Assembly (NCBI GenBank): GCA_009788065.1
Contig: WQSF01000012.1
Span: forward strand, 1-46,289
Reading direction: 5' to 3'
Length of the DNA stretch: 46,289 bases
Source: Treponema sp.
GTDB lineage: Bacteria > Spirochaetota > Spirochaetia > Treponematales > Breznakiellaceae
Shown here: positions 1 through 6,769 of the stretch, one piece after another
Layout: every line of letters begins with the position of its first letter
How positions within the stretch are numbered: position 1 is the first letter of the stretch
Notes under the pieces: generated by a model
Database searches by the model: none
What the model was told of the DNA's origin: nothing
What the model saw: only the letters and a program-made list of their open reading frames with translations
Position numbers and translations under genes: made by a program

Positions 1-249
1 GTATTGAGATTTAACGACACTCATGAAAACGAAACAATTCTGGCAAATTTTATAAATACATCAGTAATATACCCATTAAGTAAAAATGTAATAAAAACTA
101 CAATTGAATTATGCAAGCATAATAAAATCAAACTACCAGACGCAATTATTGCTGCTACCGCCTTAATTGCAAATTTCATATTAGTAACTCGCAATATAGA
201 TGATTTTAAGAAAATTCCTAAACTGGAACTATTAAACCCTTTTGAATAA
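1..249 (+). CDS. VapC-type PIN-domain toxin, 5' end missing
   Basis: This is the C-terminal ~82 residues of a PIN-domain protein; the frame is open to base 1, so the start and the first catalytic acidic residues lie outside the window. The visible part has the second half of the PIN active site: LPDAIIAATA (the Asp binds a metal and the helix is typical of VapC) followed by LVTRNIDDF, the usual TxN-x-x-DF block near the PIN C terminus. Family members are Mg-dependent RNases neutralised by a cognate antitoxin normally encoded just upstream, here off the window. The gene is AT-rich, as is the HicAB module that follows, which fits a mobile toxin-antitoxin gene. The family assignment is good; the RNA target cannot be told. 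Confidence 0.8.
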   Translation, partial: VLRFNDTHENETILANFINTSVIYPLSKNVIKTTIELCKHNKIKLPDAIIAATALIANFILVTRNIDDFKKIPKLELLNPFE

Positions 250-292
250 AAATCACGGGCGAAGGCTCTTTGGTGTGTTTGGAAATACCATC

Positions 293-321
293 TGTCCGCC
301 AAGAAACCGACCTGGCGGACA
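293..321. repeat. Perfect 9 bp inverted repeat between convergent genes
   Basis: TGTCCGCCA (293-301) and TGGCGGACA (313-321) form a perfect 9 bp stem around an 11-base loop. It lies between the ends of the vapC-like gene (+) and the Cys-rich peptide gene (-). It could act as a terminator, but neither side has an immediate T run; the nearest (TTTTTT) starts 11 bases after the stem on the + strand. Confidence 0.6.
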
Positions 322-329
322 TACACTAA

Positions 330-539
330 TCATTTTTTACATATACAACCAGATTTGGTTCCGTCGCAACTATCTCCAGAACCACCGTTGACTCCACTAC
401 AGTTACCGCCGCCTGGCTGGCTATAAATCATGCCGCACGAACCTTCACAGTCTACGCCGAGGCTGCAGGCTAATTGACCCAATCCGACCGCTAACAGTAG
501 TCCAATCAAGACTACAATCAAAAGTTTACTTTTCTTCAT
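330..539 (-). CDS. Small secreted cysteine-rich peptide, function unknown
   Basis: This encodes 69 residues. The start at 539 is chosen because AGAGGAG sits at the right distance upstream; the longer frame to 590 has no such site. Residues 1-5 are MKKSK, 6-20 are a hydrophobic stretch (LLIVVLIGLLLAVGL), then QLAC gives a possible but poor lipobox (Gln at -3). The mature part is Gly/Ser-rich with seven Cys counting the first (C-x6-C-x3-C, then NC, SC, and a terminal GCIC) and ends in two Lys. Spaced Cys in a Gly/Ser background suggests disulfides or a modified peptide (bacteriocin-like or a small lipoprotein), but no maturation, export or immunity gene is adjacent. A palindrome TGTCA-CCGC-TGACA lies upstream at 563-576. 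I do not recognise the family. Confidence 0.6.
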   Translation of the reverse strand: MKKSKLLIVVLIGLLLAVGLGQLACSLGVDCEGSCGMIYSQPGGGNCSGVNGGSGDSCDGTKSGCICKK

Positions 540-635
540 ACAAAACTCCTCTGCGGTTTTAATGTCACCGCTGACAATTTTTATTCTCATACGGGAATAT
601 TTATTAAATTTAAAGCGGAAAAAAAATTAAAAAAA

Positions 636-694
636 GCGTGTAAAACGCACAGTTTTCGAGAGAAAATACATGATTTTTGTGCGTTTACGCACAA
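636..694. promoter_or_regulatory. Palindrome with a related half-copy, possible operator
   Basis: TTGTGCGTTTACGCACAA (677-694) has perfect 8 bp arms around TT. A related sequence, GCGTGTAAAACGCAC (636-650), shares the GTGT/GCGT core and ends in the same CGCAC arm. Both lie in the AT-rich region between the Cys-rich peptide gene (-) and hicA (+). Two similar dyads 41 bases apart look like a regulator binding region; the regulator is unknown. Confidence 0.45.
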
Positions 695-747
695 GAACAT
701 GGAAAATTGCAATTAAAAGGGGTTTATTCTTGAGTCTTCTTTACTAG

Positions 748-776
748 TTGACCCTGGTATCACATTATAGTACCAT
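748..776 (+). promoter_or_regulatory. hicAB promoter, predicted leaderless
   Basis: TTGACC (748-753), a 17-base spacer and TACCAT (771-776) form the promoter. Only six bases separate the -10 from the hicA ATG at 783, so transcription should start at or next to the A of ATG. No Shine-Dalgarno sequence is visible. GGTA (756-759) and TACC (771-774) flank the AT-rich core and may be part of a HicB operator. Confidence 0.5.
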
Positions 777-782
777 TTCAAT

Positions 783-1037
783 ATGAACTCTAAGCACAAA
801 AAGACAATGGAGTTAGTTTTTAAGAACCCTACACAAGCTAATATCCTATGGGCAGATATTGAAAGTCTTTTTGCTGCTTTGGGAGGTAAAATATCGGAAG
901 GTTCAGGATCGAGAATACGAATTAAGTTAAATGAATCACGTGCTGTTTTTCACCGTCCTCATCCGCAAAAAACCACCGATAAAGGAGCCGTAAATTCTGT
1001 TCGAAGATTTCTTGAAAATGCGGGGGTACAATTATGA
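783..1037 (+). CDS. hicA: HicA family toxin (mRNA interferase)
   Basis: This 84-residue toxin has the double-stranded RNA-binding-like HicA fold. The sequence is of the subtype starting MNSKHKKTMELVF, with WADIESLFAALGG, then EGSGSRIRI and FHRPHP, and a C-terminal VRRFLENAGV. In the better-known E. coli-type HicA the GSNH segment carries the catalytic His; here the equivalent is GSGSR and the conserved His are in FHRPHP, so the active-site His may differ. HicA cleaves mRNA when not bound by HicB. The gene overlaps hicB by four bases (ATGA), so the two are translationally coupled, toxin first, as is usual for hicAB. Confidence 0.9.
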   Translation: MNSKHKKTMELVFKNPTQANILWADIESLFAALGGKISEGSGSRIRIKLNESRAVFHRPHPQKTTDKGAVNSVRRFLENAGVQL

Positions 1038-1375
1038 TGGAATATAAAGGTTATTTAGGAACTGTAGAATATGACGCACAAGCTCAAATTTTTCATGGAG
1101 ACGTTATTAATACCAGAGATGTTATTACTTTTCAGGGAACAACAGTAAAGGAAATAGAAAAAGCGTTTAAAGATTCAATAAACGATTATATTTCATGGTG
1201 CAAAGAAGAAGGAGTTGAACCTGAGAAACCATACTCAGGTAAATTTAATGTGCGGTTATCGCCGGAGCTTCACAGACAAGTCGCAATATTGGCAAAGAAA
1301 AAACATTTGTCACTTAATAGCTTTGTAGAAAAAGCATTAACCGATGAAATATCCATGTTGCGCGAAGCGTTATAA
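1034..1375 (+). CDS. hicB: HicB family antitoxin
   Basis: This 113-residue protein has two parts. Residues 1-60 form the partial RNase-H-like HicB domain (GYLGTVEYDAQAQIFHGDV, then GTTVKEIEKAFKDSINDY), which binds HicA. Residues ~68-113 form a ribbon-helix-helix DNA-binding domain (GKFNVRLSPELHRQVAILA, then LSLNSFVEKAL), which allows autorepression of the hicAB promoter. Its start overlaps the hicA stop as ATGA; a second ATG at 1037 is possible. Length and domain order match the Arc-type HicB group. Confidence 0.92.
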   Translation: MMEYKGYLGTVEYDAQAQIFHGDVINTRDVITFQGTTVKEIEKAFKDSINDYISWCKEEGVEPEKPYSGKFNVRLSPELHRQVAILAKKKHLSLNSFVEKALTDEISMLREAL

Positions 1376-1386
1376 AACCATAAAAT
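1358..1386 (+). promoter_or_regulatory. Promoter of the orphan response regulator, inside hicB
   Basis: TTGCGC (1358-1363), a 17-base spacer and TAAAAT (1381-1386) end five bases before the ATG at 1392. There is no Shine-Dalgarno sequence. The -35 lies inside the 3' end of hicB, so the regulator can be expressed separately from the toxin-antitoxin module, probably from a leaderless mRNA. Confidence 0.45.
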
Positions 1387-1391
1387 AAGCA

Positions 1392-2000
1392 ATGCAAGTA
1401 TTATTAATCGATGATCACCCAATGCTAAACGCAGGGATTGTTTCTATTCTGGAACAGACAGGCATTTTTAAAGTTTGCGCTCAGGCGCAATCCCTTAAAG
1501 AAGCTATGAGTATCATCGAAAAAACAGATACTCTGCCCTCCCTTATTATTCTTGACATGCTCCTTGGCGAAGATAACGGTCTGGATTTTCTTCCGATGCT
1601 GGAAGAATTTTGCCATAATAAAAAAGTTACCAAACCTCCTGTTCTTGTTTGCTCCGCTCTTGGCGATTCATTTAAAATACAGACGGCTTTAAAATTGGGA
1701 GCTGCAGGATTTTTATCAAAAACAGGCGGCAAAGATGAACTATTAAAAGCTATAGATACGATACTAAGCGGTAAGGTATATATTTCCGGCGAGGTAAATA
1801 TCAAATTAAAAGAAAACTCCTCTGTTTACGCGAAGTTTTCAAAACGGGAGATAGATGTGATTGAATTAATAAAAGAAAATAAATCAAACAAGCAAATTGC
1901 CAATACATTAAATATTAACTTAAGAACCGTAGAAAATTATATTAGTAAAATTTATTTTAAAACCGGTTTTTCAAGCAGAGATGAATTCTTAAAACTGTAA
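1392..2000 (+). CDS. LuxR/NarL-family response regulator, orphan
   Basis: This is a 202-residue two-domain regulator. The receiver (1-~125) has the acidic pair D7/D8, phospho-acceptor D55 (in LIILDML), S88 and K110 (FLSK). The C-terminal LuxR helix-turn-helix (~149-202) starts FSKREIDVIELI and continues with NKQIANTLNINLRTVENYISKIY. No histidine kinase is adjacent; the nearest in the window is at 44661, beside a second regulator of the same build. Its own promoter overlaps the end of hicB. Target genes are unknown. It differs in base composition from the housekeeping block that follows, as do its toxin-antitoxin neighbours. Confidence 0.9.
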   Translation: MQVLLIDDHPMLNAGIVSILEQTGIFKVCAQAQSLKEAMSIIEKTDTLPSLIILDMLLGEDNGLDFLPMLEEFCHNKKVTKPPVLVCSALGDSFKIQTALKLGAAGFLSKTGGKDELLKAIDTILSGKVYISGEVNIKLKENSSVYAKFSKREIDVIELIKENKSNKQIANTLNINLRTVENYISKIYFKTGFSSRDEFLKL

Positions 2001-2055
2001 AATTAACAGCGGCGGCGTTAATACCGCAACGACAGGCAAAAAATATTAAATCTTT

Positions 2056-2928
2056 TTAAAACCCTCTTTCACCCAGAGCTCTTACAATATCCATGTAAAT
2101 ATCGGGGATATGTATTCCAGATATTTTACGTTTTTTAATATCAAGGATTTCTGTGTGTGAAATGTTTTCGTATTTCTTAATGTTGTCGCTCCATCTTGCG
2201 GAAACTTCGCTTACAAGACCGTCGTTATCTCCGCTTACTTTCCTGATAGATAAATAATTATTAAAGTGCGCTATGTCGTCAAAGGCGTTTTTCATTGTGG
2301 TATATACGCTCTGATAAAACACCTGCTCATCCGGTATAATATTTTCGTTAAACACTTTCATATTTTGGGTTGTTAACTCGTAATTAACGCTGTATAAATC
2401 GGGATTAATATCTCCGATGATATGCCCGTAAATTTCAAGCGCTTTTTTAACGGATTTTGTGTGAACAATTTTTTGATGAAAAATTAAATCAGCGAGTTCC
2501 GCGCCGTGATGCGGCGTAGAAATAGTCGTAAGGCTTGCCACTTTGCCGCCGTAGTTGTATTTTTTAATTAAATAACGGGAGTCAAGCCCGCCTTTTGAAT
2601 GAGCAATTATATTAACCTTCCCGCTGCGGGTTTCCAATAAAACTTTATCGATTGTATCTTTTAAAAGCTCGGCGTTTGACTCAAAACTGCCCCATGCATC
2701 CGTGTTTCCCAAAAATATTTTAATGCCGTTTTCGGCAAAAGTTTCGGGGATTCTTCCCCAAAAATTAATAATGCTTTCTCTGTCATGAGCAATAATCCCA
2801 TGAACAAGTATAATGGGATATTTTAGAATTGGTTTATTTTCTTCGTTCTTGTTATCAGATTCCTGCGGCAGATTAGAGCAGCATTTAAACAGGGTTGAAA
2901 ATAAAAACAGAATCCGGTTTTTTAACAT
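2056..2928 (-). CDS. Alpha/beta-hydrolase, triacylglycerol lipase-like
   Basis: This 290-residue protein resembles the Pseudomonas/Burkholderia lipase group. It has YPIILVHGIIAHD (oxyanion-hole HG, residues 37-49), a nucleophile elbow AHSKGG with Ser111, STPHHGAELAD (137-147), and NDGLVS with Asp236. The catalytic His is most likely H258 in ISHTEILD, placed like the NHLDEVN block of true lipases. The N terminus (MLKNRILFLFSTLF followed by Cys-Cys) may be a short signal or lipoprotein leader. Its Shine-Dalgarno (AGGAGG) is formed by the last two Arg codons of the upstream methyltransferase gene, eight bases away, so translation is coupled. The substrate is unproven; an esterase role is possible. 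Confidence 0.82.
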   Translation of the reverse strand: MLKNRILFLFSTLFKCCSNLPQESDNKNEENKPILKYPIILVHGIIAHDRESIINFWGRIPETFAENGIKIFLGNTDAWGSFESNAELLKDTIDKVLLETRSGKVNIIAHSKGGLDSRYLIKKYNYGGKVASLTTISTPHHGAELADLIFHQKIVHTKSVKKALEIYGHIIGDINPDLYSVNYELTTQNMKVFNENIIPDEQVFYQSVYTTMKNAFDDIAHFNNYLSIRKVSGDNDGLVSEVSARWSDNIKKYENISHTEILDIKKRKISGIHIPDIYMDIVRALGERGF

Positions 2929-2936
2929 AAAAACAT

Positions 2937-4049
2937 TTACCTCCTGATTAAAAACGCTTTTGGTATTTTCCTGCTTTTAAAGTCCTCATCTGTTATTTTA
3001 TTATCTAAATCAATTACTTGTAAATCCTTCTGCGAAGATTTTGAGCGCAGTTGCGCATCCAATTCCTGAGCAGAAAAAGCGCCTCGGCGGACATTCACGC
3101 TGACAAACATTTTCCCGTCCGCCCGAAGAAGCTCAAGACATTTTACAAGCAAATCTGTTATATCTCTGTTTATATCAAAATTATCAGGCATTTTCTTGGA
3201 ATTGGAAAAAGCCGGAGGATCTATCACAATTATATCCCACAATTTTTTCTCAGTTATAGCCTTCCTGACGAACTCTAATACATCATCCCTGATAAGCGTA
3301 TGTTGGTTACGGTCAAGCTCAGAACCGCAGCTCTGCGTCCTTTGCGCGCTTCGCGTCATGGCGGGATATTCTTCTCTTATTCTGTCTGTGTGAATGCCTT
3401 TCTTAGCCAATTTAAATTCAAAACCGTTTAATAAAAAGTTCTCTCCAGCCCAATTTAAATAAGTGTTAGAAAGATCAACAGAATCGGTGGAAGCGGCGCC
3501 TCCCGCCGCCGCATAAACTGAAAAAGCGCCCGTGTATGAAAATAAATTTAAAACATTTTTATTAGCAGACTCGCTGCGTATAACGGCGCGAAGAAGCCGC
3601 CTGTCCGCAAAAAGACCTGTGTCAAGGTAATCGGATAAATTTACCTTAAAAGAAAGACCGCCCTCTTTTATGATTTGCGTAAAACGGGTTTCTCCTATTT
3701 TTTCATACTGCGACAAACCTTTTTGTTTTTGACGCTTTTTTAAAAATACATTTTCATGTTTTATTCCAAGCGCGGCAGAAATGCTTTCCTTCATTGCCGC
3801 GAGCCACAGTGTTTCGTCATTTTCATCTTTTTCATAGGGGCGTTTGTACAGAGCGCCGGAGACGGCGGCTTCTTGCAGCCTGATACAATTGCCGTAGAAA
3901 TCAAGCGCGAGAGGAATTTCCGGTATATCGCGATCATAAAGCCTGAAAACGCCTGCGCCTGTTCTTTGCGCCCATTTTTTAAGGTGTCGAAAACGTTTTT
4001 GCAGACGGTTTGAAAGCATTTGCGCCTGCGAGGCTGTTTTATCATCCAT
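2937..4049 (-). CDS. RlmK-like 23S rRNA methyltransferase
   Basis: This 370-residue, SAM-dependent methyltransferase resembles the C-terminal (RlmK) half of E. coli RlmKL, which makes m7G2069 in 23S rRNA; here it stands alone. The N terminus MLSNRLQKRFRHLKKWA followed by FRLYDRDIPEIPLALDFYG is the RlmK hallmark. The SAM site is LNLFSYTGAFSVYAA, the acidic loop follows (VDLSNTYLNWA), and the catalytic loop is DPPAFSNSKKM. Between NGF and DDVLEF there are about 40 extra residues including MTRSAQRTQSCGSELDRNQ, which includes a short DNA repeat shared with the ABC gene (3331-3347). RlmI (m5C) is the main alternative. No Shine-Dalgarno; the mRNA may be leaderless. Confidence 0.82.
   Translation of the reverse strand: MDDKTASQAQMLSNRLQKRFRHLKKWAQRTGAGVFRLYDRDIPEIPLALDFYGNCIRLQEAAVSGALYKRPYEKDENDETLWLAAMKESISAALGIKHENVFLKKRQKQKGLSQYEKIGETRFTQIIKEGGLSFKVNLSDYLDTGLFADRRLLRAVIRSESANKNVLNLFSYTGAFSVYAAAGGAASTDSVDLSNTYLNWAGENFLLNGFEFKLAKKGIHTDRIREEYPAMTRSAQRTQSCGSELDRNQHTLIRDDVLEFVRKAITEKKLWDIIVIDPPAFSNSKKMPDNFDINRDITDLLVKCLELLRADGKMFVSVNVRRGAFSAQELDAQLRSKSSQKDLQVIDLDNKITDEDFKSRKIPKAFLIRR
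3331..3347. repeat. 17 bp repeat, copy 1, inside the RlmK-like gene
   Basis: CTCTGCGTCCTTTGCGC matches CTCTGCGTTCTCTGCGC at 35963-35979 at 15 of 17 positions, in the same orientation and, like it, within a minus-strand gene. It falls in the extra linker segment of the methyltransferase. Confidence 0.6.
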
Positions 4050-4055
4050 GAATAC

Positions 4056-4064
4056 AGGATAGCA
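4056..4064 (-). promoter_or_regulatory. Extended -10 of the RlmK-like gene
   Basis: On the minus strand the sequence reads TGC-TATCCT, an extended -10 that ends six bases before the start codon at 4049. No -35 match and no Shine-Dalgarno are visible. The divergent radical SAM gene has its own -10 only about 20 bases away. Confidence 0.4.
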
Positions 4065-4082
4065 TATTTTAATTTATTTATT

Positions 4083-4088
4083 TATAGT
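4083..4088 (+). promoter_or_regulatory. -10 element of the radical SAM gene
   Basis: TATAGT ends five bases before the ATG at 4094, with a poor -35 (TAGCAT at 4060-4065, 17-base spacing). This again predicts a very short or absent leader. Confidence 0.35.
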
Positions 4089-4093
4089 AAGTC

Positions 4094-4960
4094 ATGGCAA
4101 TGAACATCACTCCTGTAACAAACCATCGCGAAAGAGAAAAGGGCGTTATTGTGTACCCTGTATATTCCCGCCGCTCGGCAGGTCTTTCAATCGGCGTCAA
4201 TCTTTTTCCTGATAAAAAAAGCTGTCAATTTGACTGCCCTTATTGCGAAGTGTTTCCATTTTCAAGCGGAGCCAAATTCTCTCTTGAACAGATGGAAACT
4301 GATTTACGCGCGGCGATTGATAACGCAAAGAAGGAAAAAATACCTGTCAAAGATATTTGCTTTTCAGGTAACGGCGAGCCTACGCTCTCCCCCGCTTTTG
4401 CCGAAGCGTTTAAGCTGGCGGAAAAAATTTACATGGAAACGCTTGCCGTTTCGGATGCTTCTCCTTCTTCGCGGATTGTTGTGATAACAAACGGAACGGA
4501 ACTTTTACAAACGCACATTTTTAACATGCTTAAAGAAGCCTGCGCCGAAGATGCAAAGCGCGCAACTCCATTCCTTGACATCTGGCTAAAACTGGATGCA
4601 GGTACGCCTGACTGGTATCAAAAGATTAACCGCTGCGCGACAGGTTTTTACGAATTAACAGGAAAAATAAAAGATTTTATTAAATGCGCTCCTGCAACAA
4701 TACAGACAATGCTCTGCGCTGTCGAAGGCATACAGCCTCCGCAGACGGAAGAAAAAGCGTGGGAAGCTCTTGTCTGTAAAATGGCGGAAGACGCCGGAGG
4801 TAATATCCGTAAAGTGCAAATCTACGGTAAAGCGCGCCCCGCTCCAGAAGATCCTTTAGCTTCTTCCCTGCCCGCGCAATACCTTGAAAAACGCGCTGAA
4901 TCATTGCGCGCCGCTTTCGCCGGAATAAATACAACTATCCCTGTTGAAGTATATTTGTAG
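4094..4960 (+). CDS. Radical SAM protein of the TYW1-related COG0731 type
   Basis: This 288-residue protein has the radical SAM cluster motif as CQFDCPYCE (C-x3-C-x2-C) preceded by SIGVNLFPDKK, then the GNGEPTLSP segment that helps bind SAM. These two blocks match the group annotated as wyosine-synthesis-related radical SAM proteins. True TYW1 has an extra flavodoxin or longer domain and belongs to archaea and eukaryotes; bacterial relatives of this size have no established reaction. The gene stands alone, divergent from the rlmK-like gene across 44 bases, so an RNA-modification link is suggestive only. An alternative ATG lies six bases downstream (4100). Confidence 0.8.
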   Translation: MAMNITPVTNHREREKGVIVYPVYSRRSAGLSIGVNLFPDKKSCQFDCPYCEVFPFSSGAKFSLEQMETDLRAAIDNAKKEKIPVKDICFSGNGEPTLSPAFAEAFKLAEKIYMETLAVSDASPSSRIVVITNGTELLQTHIFNMLKEACAEDAKRATPFLDIWLKLDAGTPDWYQKINRCATGFYELTGKIKDFIKCAPATIQTMLCAVEGIQPPQTEEKAWEALVCKMAEDAGGNIRKVQIYGKARPAPEDPLASSLPAQYLEKRAESLRAAFAGINTTIPVEVYL

Positions 4961-5002
4961 AACCGGATACAGTGTATCAATCTTTCCGATTAATCAATTT
5001 TA

Positions 5003-5011
5003 TGATATAAT
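5003..5011 (+). promoter_or_regulatory. gpmI promoter, extended -10
   Basis: TGA-TATAAT is an extended -10 (TGn plus a perfect TATAAT) with only a weak -35 (TTTCCG at 4983-4988). It leaves a leader of about 14 bases containing AAGGAG before the gpmI start, so this gene uses a standard ribosome-binding site. Confidence 0.65.
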
Positions 5012-5031
5012 CACAGCAATAAGGAGTAATT

Positions 5032-6738
5032 ATGGAAACCCTGAAGAAAAACCCTGCATGGAAAAGCCGCAAAGGCCCTGTAGTATTGGTAATAATGGAC
5101 GGTGTCGGTTACGGAGAATATAAAGAAGGCGACGCTGTAGCCAATTCAAAAATGGATAATTTAAACGCTCTAACAGAGCAAAATCCGCATACAAGGCTGA
5201 AAGCGCACGGAAAAGCGGTAGGGCTTCCCACAGACGAGGACATGGGTAACAGCGAAGTCGGGCATAACGCAATGGGCTGCGGACGCGTTTTTAATCAGGG
5301 CGCGGCGCTTGTTTCCGATTCCATCAAGACAGGTGCAATGTTTGAAGGCGCCGCATGGAAGGAAATAATTGCCAACGTTAAAGGCGGCGCGAAATGCGCG
5401 GGATGCCATCAACCCGGCACACTCCACTTTTTAGGGCTCTTTTCTGACGGTAATGTTCACAGCCACCTAGATCATTTAAAAGCGATGATCATACACGCTA
5501 AAAAAGAAAATATTAAACGCGTTAGAATTCATGTATTATTTGACGGCCGCGATGTGGGAAAACTAAGTGCTTTTGATTATATCGATCCGTTCGAAGCGTT
5601 TTTAAAAGAATTAAACGATGAAAACTTTGACGCGAAAATCGGCTCGGGCGGCGGACGGATGTGGATCACTATGGATCGATACGGCGCGGATTGGTCGATG
5701 GTAGATCGAGGCTGGCAGACCCATGTGCTTGGAGCTGCCCGTCAATTTACATCCGCACGGGAAGCTGTTGAAACATACCGCAAAGAAATTCCCGGCATTA
5801 TAGATCAGGATTTAAAAGAATTTGTAATAATCGAAAACGGCAAAGACGGCAAGCCGGCGCCTATCGGCACAATCGAAGACGGCGATTCTGTAATTTATTT
5901 TAATTTCAGAGGAGATCGCGCGCTTGAAATTACAGCCGCGTTTGAAGAAGACAACTTTAACAAGTTTGACCGCAAGAGGAGACCTAAAGTTTGTTACGCC
6001 GGTATTATGGAATACGACGGTGATCTTCATGTTCCAAAACGGTTCCTTGTAAATCCGCCCTCGATTGATCGCACAATGGGTGAATATCTTACGGCAAGCG
6101 GAGTACGCACTCTCGCGATTTCTGAAACGCAAAAATACGGGCATGTTACTTACTTTTTTAACGGTAACCGCACCGGTAAATTCAATGAAAAACTGGAAGA
6201 CTATGTGGAAATAAAAAGCGATGTAATTCCGTTTGAGCAAAAACCTTTAATGAAATGTAAAGAAATTACTGATAAAGTCGTCGAGGCGATAGGTTCAGGC
6301 AAATACGATTTTATCAGATTGAATTTTCCTAACGGCGACATGGTCGGGCACACCGGCGTTTACAACGCGGTAATTGAATCGATGGAAGGCATGGATATTC
6401 AACTTGGAAGAATAAAAGAAGCGGTTGAAAAAGCGGGAGCCGTGATGGTCATCACGGCGGATCACGGCAACAGTGACGATATGTACGAACATAACAAAAA
6501 AAACGGAGAAGTCCTTAGAAAAGAAGACGGGTCGCCGATTACAAAAACAAGCCACAGTCTCAATCCCGTTCCATGCATCGTGTATGATCCTGAATACAAG
6601 GGTGAGTATCAAAACGAACCTAAGGATGCCTGTCTGTCAACAGAACTGGGGATTAGCTCCATCGCGTCAACATGCATACAACTGCTCGGCTTTATTCCGC
6701 CTGATGATTATGACAAACCGGTTTTAAAGTCAAGTTGA
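5032..6738 (+). CDS. gpmI: 2,3-bisphosphoglycerate-independent phosphoglycerate mutase
   Basis: This enzyme interconverts 3- and 2-phosphoglycerate in glycolysis using two Mn ions and a phospho-serine. Residues 17-27 ([11 protein letters not shown]) hold the first metal Asp (D23). [12 protein letters not shown] holds the catalytic Ser74. Further metal and substrate blocks are [26 protein letters not shown] and ADHGNSDDM. At 568 residues it is slightly longer than typical iPGM (~510-550). The start follows AAGGAGTAATT. The gene is followed directly by the arabinose genes; the promoter of the next gene overlaps its stop codon. Confidence 0.96.
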   Translation: METLKKNPAWKSRKGPVVLVIMDGVGYGEYKEGDAVANSKMDNLNALTEQNPHTRLKAHGKAVGLPTDEDMGNSEVGHNAMGCGRVFNQGAALVSDSIKTGAMFEGAAWKEIIANVKGGAKCAGCHQPGTLHFLGLFSDGNVHSHLDHLKAMIIHAKKENIKRVRIHVLFDGRDVGKLSAFDYIDPFEAFLKELNDENFDAKIGSGGGRMWITMDRYGADWSMVDRGWQTHVLGAARQFTSAREAVETYRKEIPGIIDQDLKEFVIIENGKDGKPAPIGTIEDGDSVIYFNFRGDRALEITAAFEEDNFNKFDRKRRPKVCYAGIMEYDGDLHVPKRFLVNPPSIDRTMGEYLTASGVRTLAISETQKYGHVTYFFNGNRTGKFNEKLEDYVEIKSDVIPFEQKPLMKCKEITDKVVEAIGSGKYDFIRLNFPNGDMVGHTGVYNAVIESMEGMDIQLGRIKEAVEKAGAVMVITADHGNSDDMYEHNKKNGEVLRKEDGSPITKTSHSLNPVPCIVYDPEYKGEYQNEPKDACLSTELGISSIASTCIQLLGFIPPDDYDKPVLKSS

Positions 6739-6763
6739 GATAAATCGTTTATCAATATATAAT
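6735..6763 (+). promoter_or_regulatory. Arabinose operon promoter with overlapping operator dyad
   Basis: TTGAGA (6735-6740), a 17-base spacer and TATAAT (6758-6763) end six bases before the ATG at 6770. The -35 overlaps the gpmI stop codon. A perfect dyad GATAAA-TCG-TTTATC (6739-6753) fills the spacer and touches the -35, where a bound repressor would block polymerase. With no Shine-Dalgarno present, the mRNA is predicted to begin at the start codon. Confidence 0.65.
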
Positions 6764-6769
6764 CGATCC

